5,637 bases of DNA from positions 1 through 5,637 of the forward strand of contig JALURI010000077.1 in assembly GCA_027016965.1 (NCBI GenBank). The letters run 5' to 3'. Below the pieces are notes generated by a model. It saw nothing but the letters and a program-made list of their open reading frames with translations, did no database searches and had not been told where the DNA came from. This document shows positions 1-5,071 of this stretch, in pieces. Position numbers and translations under genes: made by a program. The number at the start of each line of letters is the position of its first letter. Positions within the stretch are counted from its first letter, which is position 1. The DNA is from Geoglobus sp. (GTDB lineage Archaea > Halobacteriota > Archaeoglobi > Archaeoglobales > Archaeoglobaceae).

Positions 1-498
1 AACGCCATTGTACGTTACACCTTCCGGAATGAGAACGAAATAAGATGTATAACCAAATATAACTCCTCCATTGTCGACGTCAATCGTAACCTTTCCACTA
101 TCTCCTGCTCTGTAGGTGTACTTGTCAGGATAGATGTTTATGTTAGCATCTGGGGGTATTGGAAGATCTGAAACTGAATATTGTCCATTTTTTAAGTACT
201 CTATTGGATTTGTTTCGGAAATTCCTTTCCATATGACTTTCCCTCTGCTATCTAAGATTTCTACTGCGTACGAATTTCCAGTTCTGGAGTTTGCAGTTTT
301 AACCAGAATCTTGTATTTCTCTCCATGAATTACAATCTCCGCAGTATTTTGGCTGATTAAAACCACCTTACCAAGCTTCGTCTTTATCACATTTTCCGAT
401 GTTGGTTTACCTTTTATTTCCATAGCCATCGCCGGCATTGCACTTCCTAACATCACCAAAACCAACAACACACTCAACAATTTCTTACCAGCATACAT
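1..498 (-). CDS. Secreted protein with signal peptide, C-terminus cut by window edge
   Basis: The reading frame opens with ATG at 498 and stays open for 166 codons to base 1, so the C-terminal part is missing. Residues 1-25 form a classical signal peptide: a Lys pair at 5-6, a Leu/Val-rich core at about 7-18, then Ala-Met-Ala before a likely cleavage site near residue 25. The mature part is beta-rich and has no further membrane helix in view. Residues 119-143, with a Tyr-x-Ala-Gly-Asp-like turn (YTYRAGDSG) followed by a short strand, resemble the Ig-like or macroglobulin-like beta domains common in archaeal surface proteins; this is a loose resemblance, not a family assignment. A G-rich site (GAGGGGG) lies about 8 bases before the start and a good TATA box further up. 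The gene is divergent from the Yip1-family gene. I infer an exported or S-layer-associated protein of unknown function. Export is well supported; the fold is not. Confidence 0.85.
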   Translation of the reverse strand, partial: MYAGKKLLSVLLVLVMLGSAMPAMAMEIKGKPTSENVIKTKLGKVVLISQNTAEIVIHGEKYKILVKTANSRTGNSYAVEILDSRGKVIWKGISETNPIEYLKNGQYSVSDLPIPPDANINIYPDKYTYRAGDSGKVTIDVDNGGVIFGYTSYFVLIPEGVTYNGV

Positions 499-545
499 CC
501 TATCTACCCCCTCAACTCAACCCTACTTATACCTTATTCTTCTCC

Positions 546-552
546 TATATAA
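546..552 (-). promoter_or_regulatory. TATA box of the secreted-protein gene
   Basis: The minus strand reads TTATATA here, preceded by a purine-rich stretch (AAAAAG) that could serve as a BRE for TFB. The usual archaeal spacing of about 26-27 bp predicts transcription starting near 522. That leaves a leader of about 24 nt containing the G-rich ribosome binding site at roughly 506-512. It is the best TATA match in the window. The 499-623 gap carries this promoter and a divergent one for the Yip1-family gene. Confidence 0.65.
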
Positions 553-594
553 CTTTTTCTATTCATGTTTTTTTTTATTGACAAAAAAGTAAAA

Positions 595-604
595 TTTATT
601 AAAT
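595..604 (+). promoter_or_regulatory. TATA box of the Yip1-family gene, predicting a leaderless mRNA
   Basis: The plus strand reads TTTATTAAAT, preceded by an A-rich BRE-like stretch. Its centre is about 25 bp from the ATG at 624, so transcription should begin at or within a base or two of the start codon. No Shine-Dalgarno sequence precedes the ATG, which agrees with a leaderless message. A run of nine T at 568-576 and six A at 582-587 upstream makes the region between the two divergent promoters AT-rich. Confidence 0.55.
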
Positions 605-623
605 GTAGTTAGAATCGAAAGTC

Positions 624-1274
624 ATGAAGCTAATAACCAATCCGAATGTTTTCTTTGAAGAGCTGAAGAATAAAGATATAAGAATAAAAATTCCATTACT
701 AACATTAATAATACCATTAATGGTTTTAATTTCAGCATATCAATATATTTTAGTAAGAAAGTTATCTCAGGCTTTCCCGGAAGAGCTTACTCAGTTCTTT
801 CTTGTGGGAGCCTACATCGGAATAATAGGCTCCTTCATCGGCATCTTTGCGGTCTGGCTGATTTTAGCAGTAATAATGCACGGCTTATCTGCTTTCTTCG
901 ACGGTAAAGGCTCGTTCAGAAGAACCTTTGAATTTGTCGGCTACGGTTTCCTTCCTTCTCTCATCGGTTCCGTAATAGCTATCCCGATGTCAGCCAATTA
1001 CATCTCCAAAGCTGAAATCCCTAAAATCAACTTAGCTCAATTACATCAGAATTCTGATGTAATGAAAACAGTAATGCTTTCTTTCATACCTAAAGATCTT
1101 ATCTACTCGAATTTGATAATCAACTTTGCAGTGATGATCTGGAGCTTGGTAATCTGGAGCTTCGCAATTAAACACGCAAGGGAAATTGAATTCAGAGAGG
1201 CTTTCTTTACAGCTTTGATCCCAACTGTGCTGTTTGGGGTTTATCAGATATGGTCTCTGATGGGGCTGGTGTAA
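624..1274 (+). CDS. Yip1-family integral membrane protein
   Basis: This 216-residue protein has the size and layout of prokaryotic Yip1-domain proteins (Pfam Yip1 type). A short cytosolic N-terminus carries an NPNVFFEEL segment (the 'P..FF' start typical of the family). About five hydrophobic helices follow, at roughly residues 22-42, 60-88 (long, perhaps bent), 104-122, 162-183 and 193-213. Residues 89-103 (SAFFDGKGSFRRTFEFVGYG) match the conserved loop leading into helix 3, where small archaeal and bacterial members have a Gly-x-Gly plus aromatic pattern. A hydrophilic loop at about 125-155 separates helices 3 and 4 and is encoded partly by a perfect 24-bp palindrome. In eukaryotes Yip1 proteins act with Rab GTPases in membrane traffic; the prokaryotic role is unknown and should not be assumed the same. 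The ATG at 624 is supported by TATA spacing. Family assignment is fairly secure; function is open. Confidence 0.85.
   Translation: MKLITNPNVFFEELKNKDIRIKIPLLTLIIPLMVLISAYQYILVRKLSQAFPEELTQFFLVGAYIGIIGSFIGIFAVWLILAVIMHGLSAFFDGKGSFRRTFEFVGYGFLPSLIGSVIAIPMSANYISKAEIPKINLAQLHQNSDVMKTVMLSFIPKDLIYSNLIINFAVMIWSLVIWSFAIKHAREIEFREAFFTALIPTVLFGVYQIWSLMGLV
1040..1063. repeat. Perfect 24-bp palindrome inside the Yip1-family gene
   Basis: The 12-base half attacatcagaa at 1040-1051 is followed directly by its exact reverse complement at 1052-1063, with no spacer. The centre is an EcoRI-type GAATTC. In frame it covers the codons for Leu-His-Gln-Asn-Ser-Asp-Val in the loop between predicted helices 3 and 4. 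RNA from either strand could fold into a stem of about 10 bp with a 4-base loop. Confidence 0.9.
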
Positions 1275-1327
1275 CATCTTGTTGATGGTTGGTAGAGTTT
1301 AATTTCGCATTTCTGGTTACCGATGGT

Positions 1328-1356
1328 GTTTGGATGCAGGTTGCATCTTTTCAAAC
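1328..1356. terminator. Hairpin between the Yip1 and MBL genes, possible Yip1 terminator
   Basis: An inner perfect stem pairs GATGCA (1333-1338) with TGCATC (1342-1347) around a 3-base loop. An outer stem pairs GTTTG (1328-1332) with CAAAC (1352-1356), separated from the inner stem on the 3' side only by a TTTT bulge. Together this is an 11-bp helix with one bulge. It lies 54 bp after the Yip1 stop and 40 bp before the MBL start. The short T tract could support termination of the Yip1 transcript. It could also be a structured leader if the MBL gene is transcribed from upstream. The 1275-1395 gap holds no other convincing element; a weak pyrimidine-rich stretch at about 1366-1375 is the only promoter candidate for the MBL gene. 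Confidence 0.4.
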
Positions 1357-1395
1357 AATCACAAACCTTTTCTTACCACTCTTTGAAATGCAAAC

Positions 1396-2292
1396 ATGAG
1401 CATCTATAGATATTCAGATAGCCTCTATTTAATAGATCTCCCGCAGAAAATACAAGGATTCAAGAATTTTATAAGTTCATGGGTCTATTTTGGAGAAAAG
1501 ATTTTTCTTGTTGATCCTGGACCCAAAAACAGCATAGAAGCGCTGACTGAATCTCTAAAAGAAATAGGAGTCGACAGAATTGATTACATTCTTCTGACGC
1601 ACATTCACATAGACCATGCAGGTGGAACAGGTGAACTGCTCAAGCATTTCGAAGATGCAAAGGTTGTGGTCAATGAGAGAGGAATTGATCATCTCATAAA
1701 TCCAGAAAGGCTCTGGAAGGGTAGTTTGAAGGTTCTTGGAGAGATTGCAAAGAGCTATGGAGAGATTGTTCCCGTTGATGCATCAAGATTTGTTGAGAAT
1801 GTGGAGAGTGCTGAGATTATTTACACACCGGGGCATGCAGTCCATCATCAGAGCTATGTGATTGACGAATACGTTTTTGTGGGAGAGGCTCTTGGAGTCT
1901 ACCATGAGTTTGATGGATTGATTTACCACAGACCTGCAACACCTCCAAAATTTGTTTATGAGATTGCCAATAGCTCAATACAGAAGCTTAAAGCATATCA
2001 GGACAGAAACATATGCTTCGGGCACTTCGGGATGAGCAAAAATGGTACAAAAATCATCTCAGGATATGAAAAACAGCTGAAAATATGGGTTAAAGCTGTG
2101 AGAAATGCAGTTAATGAACTGGGAGAGGATTTTGAATCTGTGATTGAGGTGGTTAGAAAAAGGCTCATAGAAGCAGATGAGAGCTTCTCTCTTATAAGAA
2201 AATTCGATGAGGAAACCAGAAAAAGAGAGGAATACTTTTTCAGGAATGCAATACTTGGAATGTACCAGTATGTGATTGAAAAAAGGGTTTGA
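1396..2292 (+). CDS. Metallo-beta-lactamase-fold metal-dependent hydrolase
   Basis: This 298-residue protein is of the MBL superfamily in its glyoxalase-II-like, single-domain form. The HxHxDH metal motif is at residues 69-74 (THIHIDHAGG), the next metal-binding His is at 147 (TPGHAVHH), and the last is His210 (CFGHFG). The preceding strand and turn FLVDPGP at 37-43 is also standard. The bridging ligand that is normally Asp in a 'vGD' motif is Glu164 here (FVGEALG). Residues about 215-298 form a mostly helical, charged tail that probably caps the active site, as in other MBL subfamilies. Hydrolysis of an ester, thioester or phosphoester with two bound metals is a reasonable class-level prediction; the substrate cannot be read from the sequence. 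The start ATG lacks a Shine-Dalgarno site and no better in-frame start was found upstream. The gene ends directly against L40e on the other strand. Fold assignment is near certain. Confidence 0.92.
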   Translation: MSIYRYSDSLYLIDLPQKIQGFKNFISSWVYFGEKIFLVDPGPKNSIEALTESLKEIGVDRIDYILLTHIHIDHAGGTGELLKHFEDAKVVVNERGIDHLINPERLWKGSLKVLGEIAKSYGEIVPVDASRFVENVESAEIIYTPGHAVHHQSYVIDEYVFVGEALGVYHEFDGLIYHRPATPPKFVYEIANSSIQKLKAYQDRNICFGHFGMSKNGTKIISGYEKQLKIWVKAVRNAVNELGEDFESVIEVVRKRLIEADESFSLIRKFDEETRKREEYFFRNAILGMYQYVIEKRV

Positions 2293-2442
2293 TCACTTAC
2301 CTCTTCTCTCCTTTGATTTTGGTCTCAGACCCTTGTATCCGCATTTCCTGCAGACCTTTGCCTTGATCGGGTTTCTTGCGTTGCACCTCATGCATATCTT
2401 GACATTGAAGAGCCTTGCTTCAGCCTCAGGAAATCTTGCCAT
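2293..2442 (-). CDS. rpl40e: Large-subunit ribosomal protein L40e
   Basis: This 49-residue basic protein matches archaeal L40e (eL40), a component of the 50S subunit, the free-standing archaeal counterpart of the tail of the eukaryotic ubiquitin-L40 fusion. The N-terminus [12 protein letters not shown] is characteristic. Four cysteines at 17, 20, 31 and 34 (CMRC and CRKC, spaced C-x2-C-x10-C-x2-C) form the zinc ribbon. The tail [12 protein letters not shown] is rich in Arg and Lys for rRNA contact. The start at 2442 gives the family's usual length of about 48-50. A longer frame reaches 2535, but it adds 31 unrelated residues and overlaps the upstream gene. No ubiquitin domain is fused. A TATA box centred 27 bp before the ATG suggests a leaderless message. 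The stop codon abuts the stop of the convergent MBL gene. Identification is very secure. Confidence 0.96.
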   Translation of the reverse strand: MARFPEAEARLFNVKICMRCNARNPIKAKVCRKCGYKGLRPKSKERRGK

Positions 2443-2463
2443 GGGACATGCAAAATGAGGAGT

Positions 2464-2474
2464 GTATTTAATAC
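2464..2474 (-). promoter_or_regulatory. TATA box of L40e, predicting a leaderless mRNA
   Basis: The minus strand reads GTATTAAATAC, nearly palindromic around its central base. Its centre at about 2469 is 27 bp from the ATG at 2442, placing the predicted transcription start on the start codon. There is no Shine-Dalgarno sequence in the intervening bases. An independent promoter fits a ribosomal protein gene that must be expressed more strongly than the membrane protein gene upstream. Confidence 0.55.
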
Positions 2475-2482
2475 TTGCGATA

Positions 2483-2520
2483 GCTGAGAATCTCATCTCA
2501 TTTGATTTCTCAGCCTTTTT
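2483..2520 (+). terminator. Hairpin plus T tract, terminator-like on the plus strand
   Basis: GCTGAGAA (2483-2490) and TTCTCAGC (2507-2514) are perfect inverted 8-mers, and the stem can be prolonged by ATC/GAT with one bulged base. On the plus strand it is followed at once by CTTTTT (2515-2520), the look of a terminator. The only plus-strand gene it could serve is the MBL hydrolase, whose stop is about 190 bp upstream across L40e. On the minus strand no T tract follows, and the stem overlaps the stop codon of the PH-like protein. The L40e/PH-like gap (2443-2509) holds this element and the L40e TATA box. Confidence 0.4.
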
Positions 2521-3025
2521 CATAAAAATTCTCAACCCCCGAATGAACTATCACGTAATAATTTCCGCCTGTATCGATCACAACGAACCTCTCGCTATCT
2601 TTATGCTTGAAAACCACCGCTTCAGCTCCATTGTTGAGGATATGGTATCCCATCGAAATGTCTCCTGCTTTTAAACCAAACTTTCTTAGCTTTAGTCTCC
2701 ACTCCTCTGAGTCTGTAAGAAAGATCGTGGAATTGCTCGGATTAATCACTTCATCGACTGGCCAGGCTCTTATGTGGATCTTTTCTCTATAAAGCTCGTA
2801 TCCATACCAGTCCCAGCCGATGAAAGTTTTGAGGAGTGCTGGAGCAGCATAAGCGACTGGAAGCAAAAGCGCAAAAGCCAAGATGACCCTTCTGCTCTTC
2901 CCACTTTTGGTCTTCACGTAGCATACAACCAGTGCAGCGTAAAGAAAGACATTTACAGCAAGCAGCATCGAATCTGTAAGCGTTGCCATCAGGAGATGTG
3001 CTGAAGTTATTTTGTATTCAAACAC
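2510..3025 (-). CDS. Small membrane protein with C-terminal bacterial-PH-like domain
   Basis: This 171-residue protein has two hydrophobic helices, at about 12-37 and 46-67, joined by a short basic loop (KTKSGKSRR). A soluble domain follows from about 78 to the end. That domain, with [23 protein letters not shown] followed by a [15 protein letters not shown] strand pair, resembles the bacterial PH domains of the bPH_5 type, which often sit next to one or two membrane helices. The start is GTG at 3025, chosen because AGGTGG at 3030-3035 gives a strong ribosome binding site with 4-base spacing, and a TATA box sits at the right distance upstream. The TGA stop lies within an inverted repeat. L40e follows 67 bp downstream with its own promoter. 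The domain may bind a ligand or a partner on one face of the membrane, but no specific role can be given. Gene call is secure; domain name is moderate. Confidence 0.8.
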   Translation of the reverse strand: MFEYKITSAHLLMATLTDSMLLAVNVFLYAALVVCYVKTKSGKSRRVILAFALLLPVAYAAPALLKTFIGWDWYGYELYREKIHIRAWPVDEVINPSNSTIFLTDSEEWRLKLRKFGLKAGDISMGYHILNNGAEAVVFKHKDSERFVVIDTGGNYYVIVHSGVENFYEKG

Positions 3026-3029
3026 TTTT

Positions 3030-3067
3030 CCACCTGATTCTTTTCAGTTCCTCAAAATTATTTAAGG
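3030..3067 (-). promoter_or_regulatory. TATA box and Shine-Dalgarno site of the PH-like membrane protein gene
   Basis: The minus strand carries CCTTAAATAATTTT at 3067-3054, an archaeal TATA element predicting transcription from about 3035. AGGTGG at 3035-3030 then lies 4 bases before the GTG start codon. This pair decides in favour of the GTG at 3025 over the internal ATG at residue 13. Confidence 0.5.
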
Positions 3068-3130
3068 CCAGCGAAACCGTTCAGATTTTCCGAATAATGT
3101 TCAGGACACAAGAAAGTTCTATACATAGCA

Positions 3131-3162
3131 TGAGTCTCAGTTTCACCTTTTTTCGAGACTCA
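3131..3162. repeat. 8-bp inverted repeat in the cupin/PH-like intergenic gap
   Basis: TGAGTCTC (3131-3138) and GAGACTCA (3155-3162) are exact inverted copies 16 bases apart, and the spacer contains a run of T on the plus strand. It sits in the 189-bp gap 3026-3214, downstream of the cupin stop and upstream of the PH-like promoter. It could be a terminator stem for the cupin message or an operator; neither is established. Apart from this element, the cupin T tract and the PH-like promoter, I see nothing else in the gap. Confidence 0.45.
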
Positions 3163-3207
3163 GAACTTGAGGACTGTGATTAGGCTTCCAGATCCAGTAT
3201 AACACTC

Positions 3208-3212
3208 AAAAA
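3208..3212 (-). terminator. Oligo-T tract just after the cupin stop codon
   Basis: Two bases past the cupin TGA the minus strand reads TTTTT. Archaeal RNA polymerase often stops at such U-rich tracts without needing a stem. It is weak evidence on its own, but the position directly after the stop is suitable. Confidence 0.3.
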
Positions 3213-3214
3213 CA

Positions 3215-3559
3215 TCAGTGGCTCAGCACAGCAGAGGAGGTAGTTTCCTTCACCATCACCAGCAGCATTTTGAATTTGCTTAAAGCCTTCAGAGCGTGAG
3301 GTTCGTTTGCAGGCATGACGATCATATCTCCTTCTTTCAGGTGGTATGGTTTATCTGAAATCTTTATCTCAACCTCACCCTCAATGACGTAAACCATCGC
3401 ATCGTATGGAGCGGTATGCTCGCTCAGTCCCTGTCCCTCGTCAAAGGCGAACAGCGTAACTGTTCCAGCTTCTCTGTCAATTATCGTTCTGCTGACTATC
3501 GAGTTCTCCTGATAGTCTATCATATCTTCCAGCTTCAAAACTCTGGGGATCTCAGACAT
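3215..3559 (-). CDS. Small single-domain cupin, HP0902-like
   Basis: This 114-residue protein is one beta-barrel cupin domain. Motif 1 is at about residues 44-62 (GLSEHTAPYDAMVYVIEGE) and motif 2 at about 77-91 (GDMIVMPANEPHALKA). The pattern closely resembles the HP0902-like cupins found in many bacteria and archaea. Only His48 of the usual motif-1 metal set remains: the second His and the Glu are replaced by Ala and Asp, while His88 is kept in motif 2. This fits a non-enzymatic or differently liganded barrel, so a dioxygenase-type activity should not be assumed. The start ATG at 3559 is chosen because GGTGAT at 3564-3569 lies 4 bases upstream and a TATA box lies at the right distance. A longer frame from a TTG at 3625 would begin upstream of the TATA box. 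It is separated from the thiolase by 183 bp. Family is confident; role is unknown. Confidence 0.88.
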   Translation of the reverse strand: MSEIPRVLKLEDMIDYQENSIVSRTIIDREAGTVTLFAFDEGQGLSEHTAPYDAMVYVIEGEVEIKISDKPYHLKEGDMIVMPANEPHALKALSKFKMLLVMVKETTSSAVLSH

Positions 3560-3563
3560 TCGA

Positions 3564-3600
3564 ATCACCATTTTTAACTTTTCTTGGACTCTTATATTGT
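3564..3600 (-). promoter_or_regulatory. TATA box and Shine-Dalgarno site of the cupin gene
   Basis: The minus strand reads ACAATATAAG at 3600-3591, with its centre near 3595. The expected transcription start is then about 3568-3570, right at GGTGAT (3569-3564), four bases from the ATG. The mRNA would have a leader of about 10 nt, just enough to hold the ribosome binding site. This excludes the upstream TTG and ATG codons as starts. Confidence 0.6.
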
Positions 3601-3717
3601 TTTTCTCGAACATCTTAGTAAACAATAATCTGAATTCATTGCATTTTCTTTGCGCAGCTCTGAGGCAGAATCATTACAGACTATGATTTCTCCAATCCAT
3701 CTGGCCCTTGAATATTT

Positions 3718-3749
3718 TAAAATTGAAAAGTGGTTCACAGGTTTAAACC
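3718..3749 (-). terminator. Possible terminator region after the thiolase
   Basis: The thiolase TAA lies inside a 10-bp perfect palindrome, GGTTTAAACC (3740-3749). A short GGTT/AACC pairing and the T-rich stretch ACTTTTCAATTTT follow on the minus strand. Termination is plausible on the U-rich sequence alone. The rest of the 183-bp gap (3560-3742) has one bulged inverted repeat, AATCAT (near 3670) with ATGATT (near 3690), and no supportable gene. Confidence 0.3.
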
Positions 3750-5017
3750 CTCTCAAATACAGCAGCAACCCCCATTCCACCGCCTATGCAGAGCGACGCC
3801 AATCCGTAATTGGCCTTCTTCCTCTTCATCTCGTGAATGAGCGTAACGGTTATCCTCGCTCCTGTTGCACCTATTGGATGGCCGAGACTTATTCCGCTAC
3901 CGTGAACGTTCACTTTCTCAAGATCAAGGTTCAGCTCCTTTATTACAGCCAAAGCCTGAGCTGCGAAAGCTTCATTCAGCTCGATAAGCTCGATGTCATC
4001 CAAGCTGATTCCAGCTCTTTTAATGGCCTTCTGGATCGCCGGAATCGGTCCGAGACCCATGTATGCAGGGTCAATGCCCGCTGATGCGTAGCTCACAAGC
4101 CTGACCTTGGGCTCAAGCCCAAGTTCGTTTGCGTAGCTTTCGTCCATCAGGAGCAACGCTGCTGCGCCATCATTCACTCCGCTTGCGTTTCCTGCTGTAA
4201 CCGTGCCATCCTTTTTGAAAACTGGAGGCAGTTTTGCGAGCTTTTCCAGGCTCGTGTCCTTCCTGGGGTGTTCGTCTGTATCGACGATAACCTCACCTTT
4301 CCTGGTCCTTATCACCACCTGCTCTATCTCCTGGGCAAAGATGCCATCATCTATCGCCTTAACAGCCCTCATGTGGCTCTCGTAAGCCAACTCGTCCTGC
4401 TCCTCCCTGCTTATGCCGTAGAGTTCAGCTATGTTCTCAGCAGTGTTCCCCATGTGATAGCCGTAGAACTTCTCCCACAGGCCATCATAAACCATTACAT
4501 CTACAACCTCGTCAATCGCGTTTATGCTCATCTTGTAGCCCCACCTTGCCTTTCTCATCGCATAGGGGGCGCTACTCATGCTCTCCATTCCACCTGCAAT
4601 GACTGCCTTCGCCCCTTCGCTTATTGACTGAGCCGCAGCTACAACAGCCTTCAGACCGCTTCCGCACACCTTGTTGAGTGTGTATGCAGAAATCTCCTTT
4701 GGAATGCCTGAATAGATTCCTGCCTGTCTTGCAGGATTCTGACCCTGCGCTGCCTGAAGAACGTTACCCATCACGACCTCTTCAATCTCCACCTCTACGC
4801 CATCAAACTCATAGTCACCCTCAAGCTCAATTCTGCCCTTCGGCAGCTTTGACGGGTAGAAGTCGTAGGAGTCCTTCGTTGCGAGGGGTTTAACTCCGGC
4901 TTTGTTCATCAGAGCCTTTATTGCTATTGCACCAAGTTCGTAAGCCTGCAGATCTTTTAATGAGCCTCCAAATCTCCCTACAGGAGTTCGAACACTGTCA
5001 ACTATAACTGGGGTCAT
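3743..5017 (-). CDS. Acetyl-CoA C-acetyltransferase (thiolase)
   Basis: This 424-residue thiolase catalyses thiolytic cleavage of 3-ketoacyl-CoA or the reverse condensation of two acetyl-CoA, in the cytosol. All active-site elements are present: the acyl-carrying Cys118 in [10 protein letters not shown], Asn348 in the NEAFAAQA motif, His380 in [12 protein letters not shown], and the proton-donor Cys410 in CIGGGMG. The N-terminus ([15 protein letters not shown]) is also standard. Typical bacterial thiolases are about 390-395 residues. The extra length lies at about residues 44-77, between the 'AGVKP' helix end and '[10 protein letters not shown]', where the common form joins these almost directly. 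A membrane signal is absent. A TATA box 25-26 bp from the ATG suggests a leaderless message, and the only weak purine stretch (AGGA) is too close to the start to act as a Shine-Dalgarno site. No other beta-oxidation or isoprenoid gene adjoins it here, so degradation versus synthesis cannot be decided. Family assignment is near certain. Confidence 0.96.
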   Translation of the reverse strand: MTPVIVDSVRTPVGRFGGSLKDLQAYELGAIAIKALMNKAGVKPLATKDSYDFYPSKLPKGRIELEGDYEFDGVEVEIEEVVMGNVLQAAQGQNPARQAGIYSGIPKEISAYTLNKVCGSGLKAVVAAAQSISEGAKAVIAGGMESMSSAPYAMRKARWGYKMSINAIDEVVDVMVYDGLWEKFYGYHMGNTAENIAELYGISREEQDELAYESHMRAVKAIDDGIFAQEIEQVVIRTRKGEVIVDTDEHPRKDTSLEKLAKLPPVFKKDGTVTAGNASGVNDGAAALLLMDESYANELGLEPKVRLVSYASAGIDPAYMGLGPIPAIQKAIKRAGISLDDIELIELNEAFAAQALAVIKELNLDLEKVNVHGSGISLGHPIGATGARITVTLIHEMKRKKANYGLASLCIGGGMGVAAVFERV

Positions 5018-5038
5018 ATCCTGACAGTTGATGGTGGA

Positions 5039-5046
5039 TAATATAA
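5039..5046 (-). promoter_or_regulatory. TATA box of the thiolase gene, predicting a leaderless mRNA
   Basis: The minus strand reads TTATATTA within AGTATTATATTATCC. Its centre is about 25-26 bp from the A of the ATG at 5017, so transcription should start at the start codon. Inverted 7-mers ACTGTCA (4994-5000) and TGACAGT (5022-5028) flank the start codon and the predicted transcription start. That is where a repressor might bind, but this is speculation from symmetry alone. Confidence 0.55.
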
Positions 5047-5071
5047 TACTATCTGTTTTTTGGTAAACTGA

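Noticed and set aside
134..328. 64-codon plus-strand frame in the left part
   Set aside because: It is antisense to the secreted protein, which has a clear signal peptide, promoter and full-length open frame.
1275..1395. Possible small RNA gene between Yip1 and the MBL hydrolase
   Set aside because: The hairpin is real, but there is no promoter, box motif or known RNA family feature to support an independent RNA gene.
2443..2535. Longer reading frame that would add 31 residues to the L40e N-terminus
   Set aside because: The added residues do not resemble L40e, they overlap the end of the upstream gene, and the 49-residue form has the family length and a correctly placed TATA box.
2983..3183. 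66-codon plus-strand frame across the gap between the PH-like protein and the cupin
   Set aside because: It has no recognisable domain, begins antisense to the PH-like gene and lacks a convincing promoter or ribosome binding site.
3560..3625. Upstream TTG or ATG starts for the cupin
   Set aside because: They lie at or upstream of the TATA box, and the ATG at 3559 has an excellent GGTGAT site 4 bases before it.
3626..3742. Possible small RNA (C/D box type) in the gap between thiolase and cupin
   Set aside because: I looked for RTGATGA and CTGA boxes with proper spacing and found only imperfect fragments.
3650..4084. 144-codon plus-strand frame antisense to the thiolase 3' end
   Set aside because: It is a shadow of the strongly conserved thiolase frame; its composition is not that of a plausible folded protein.
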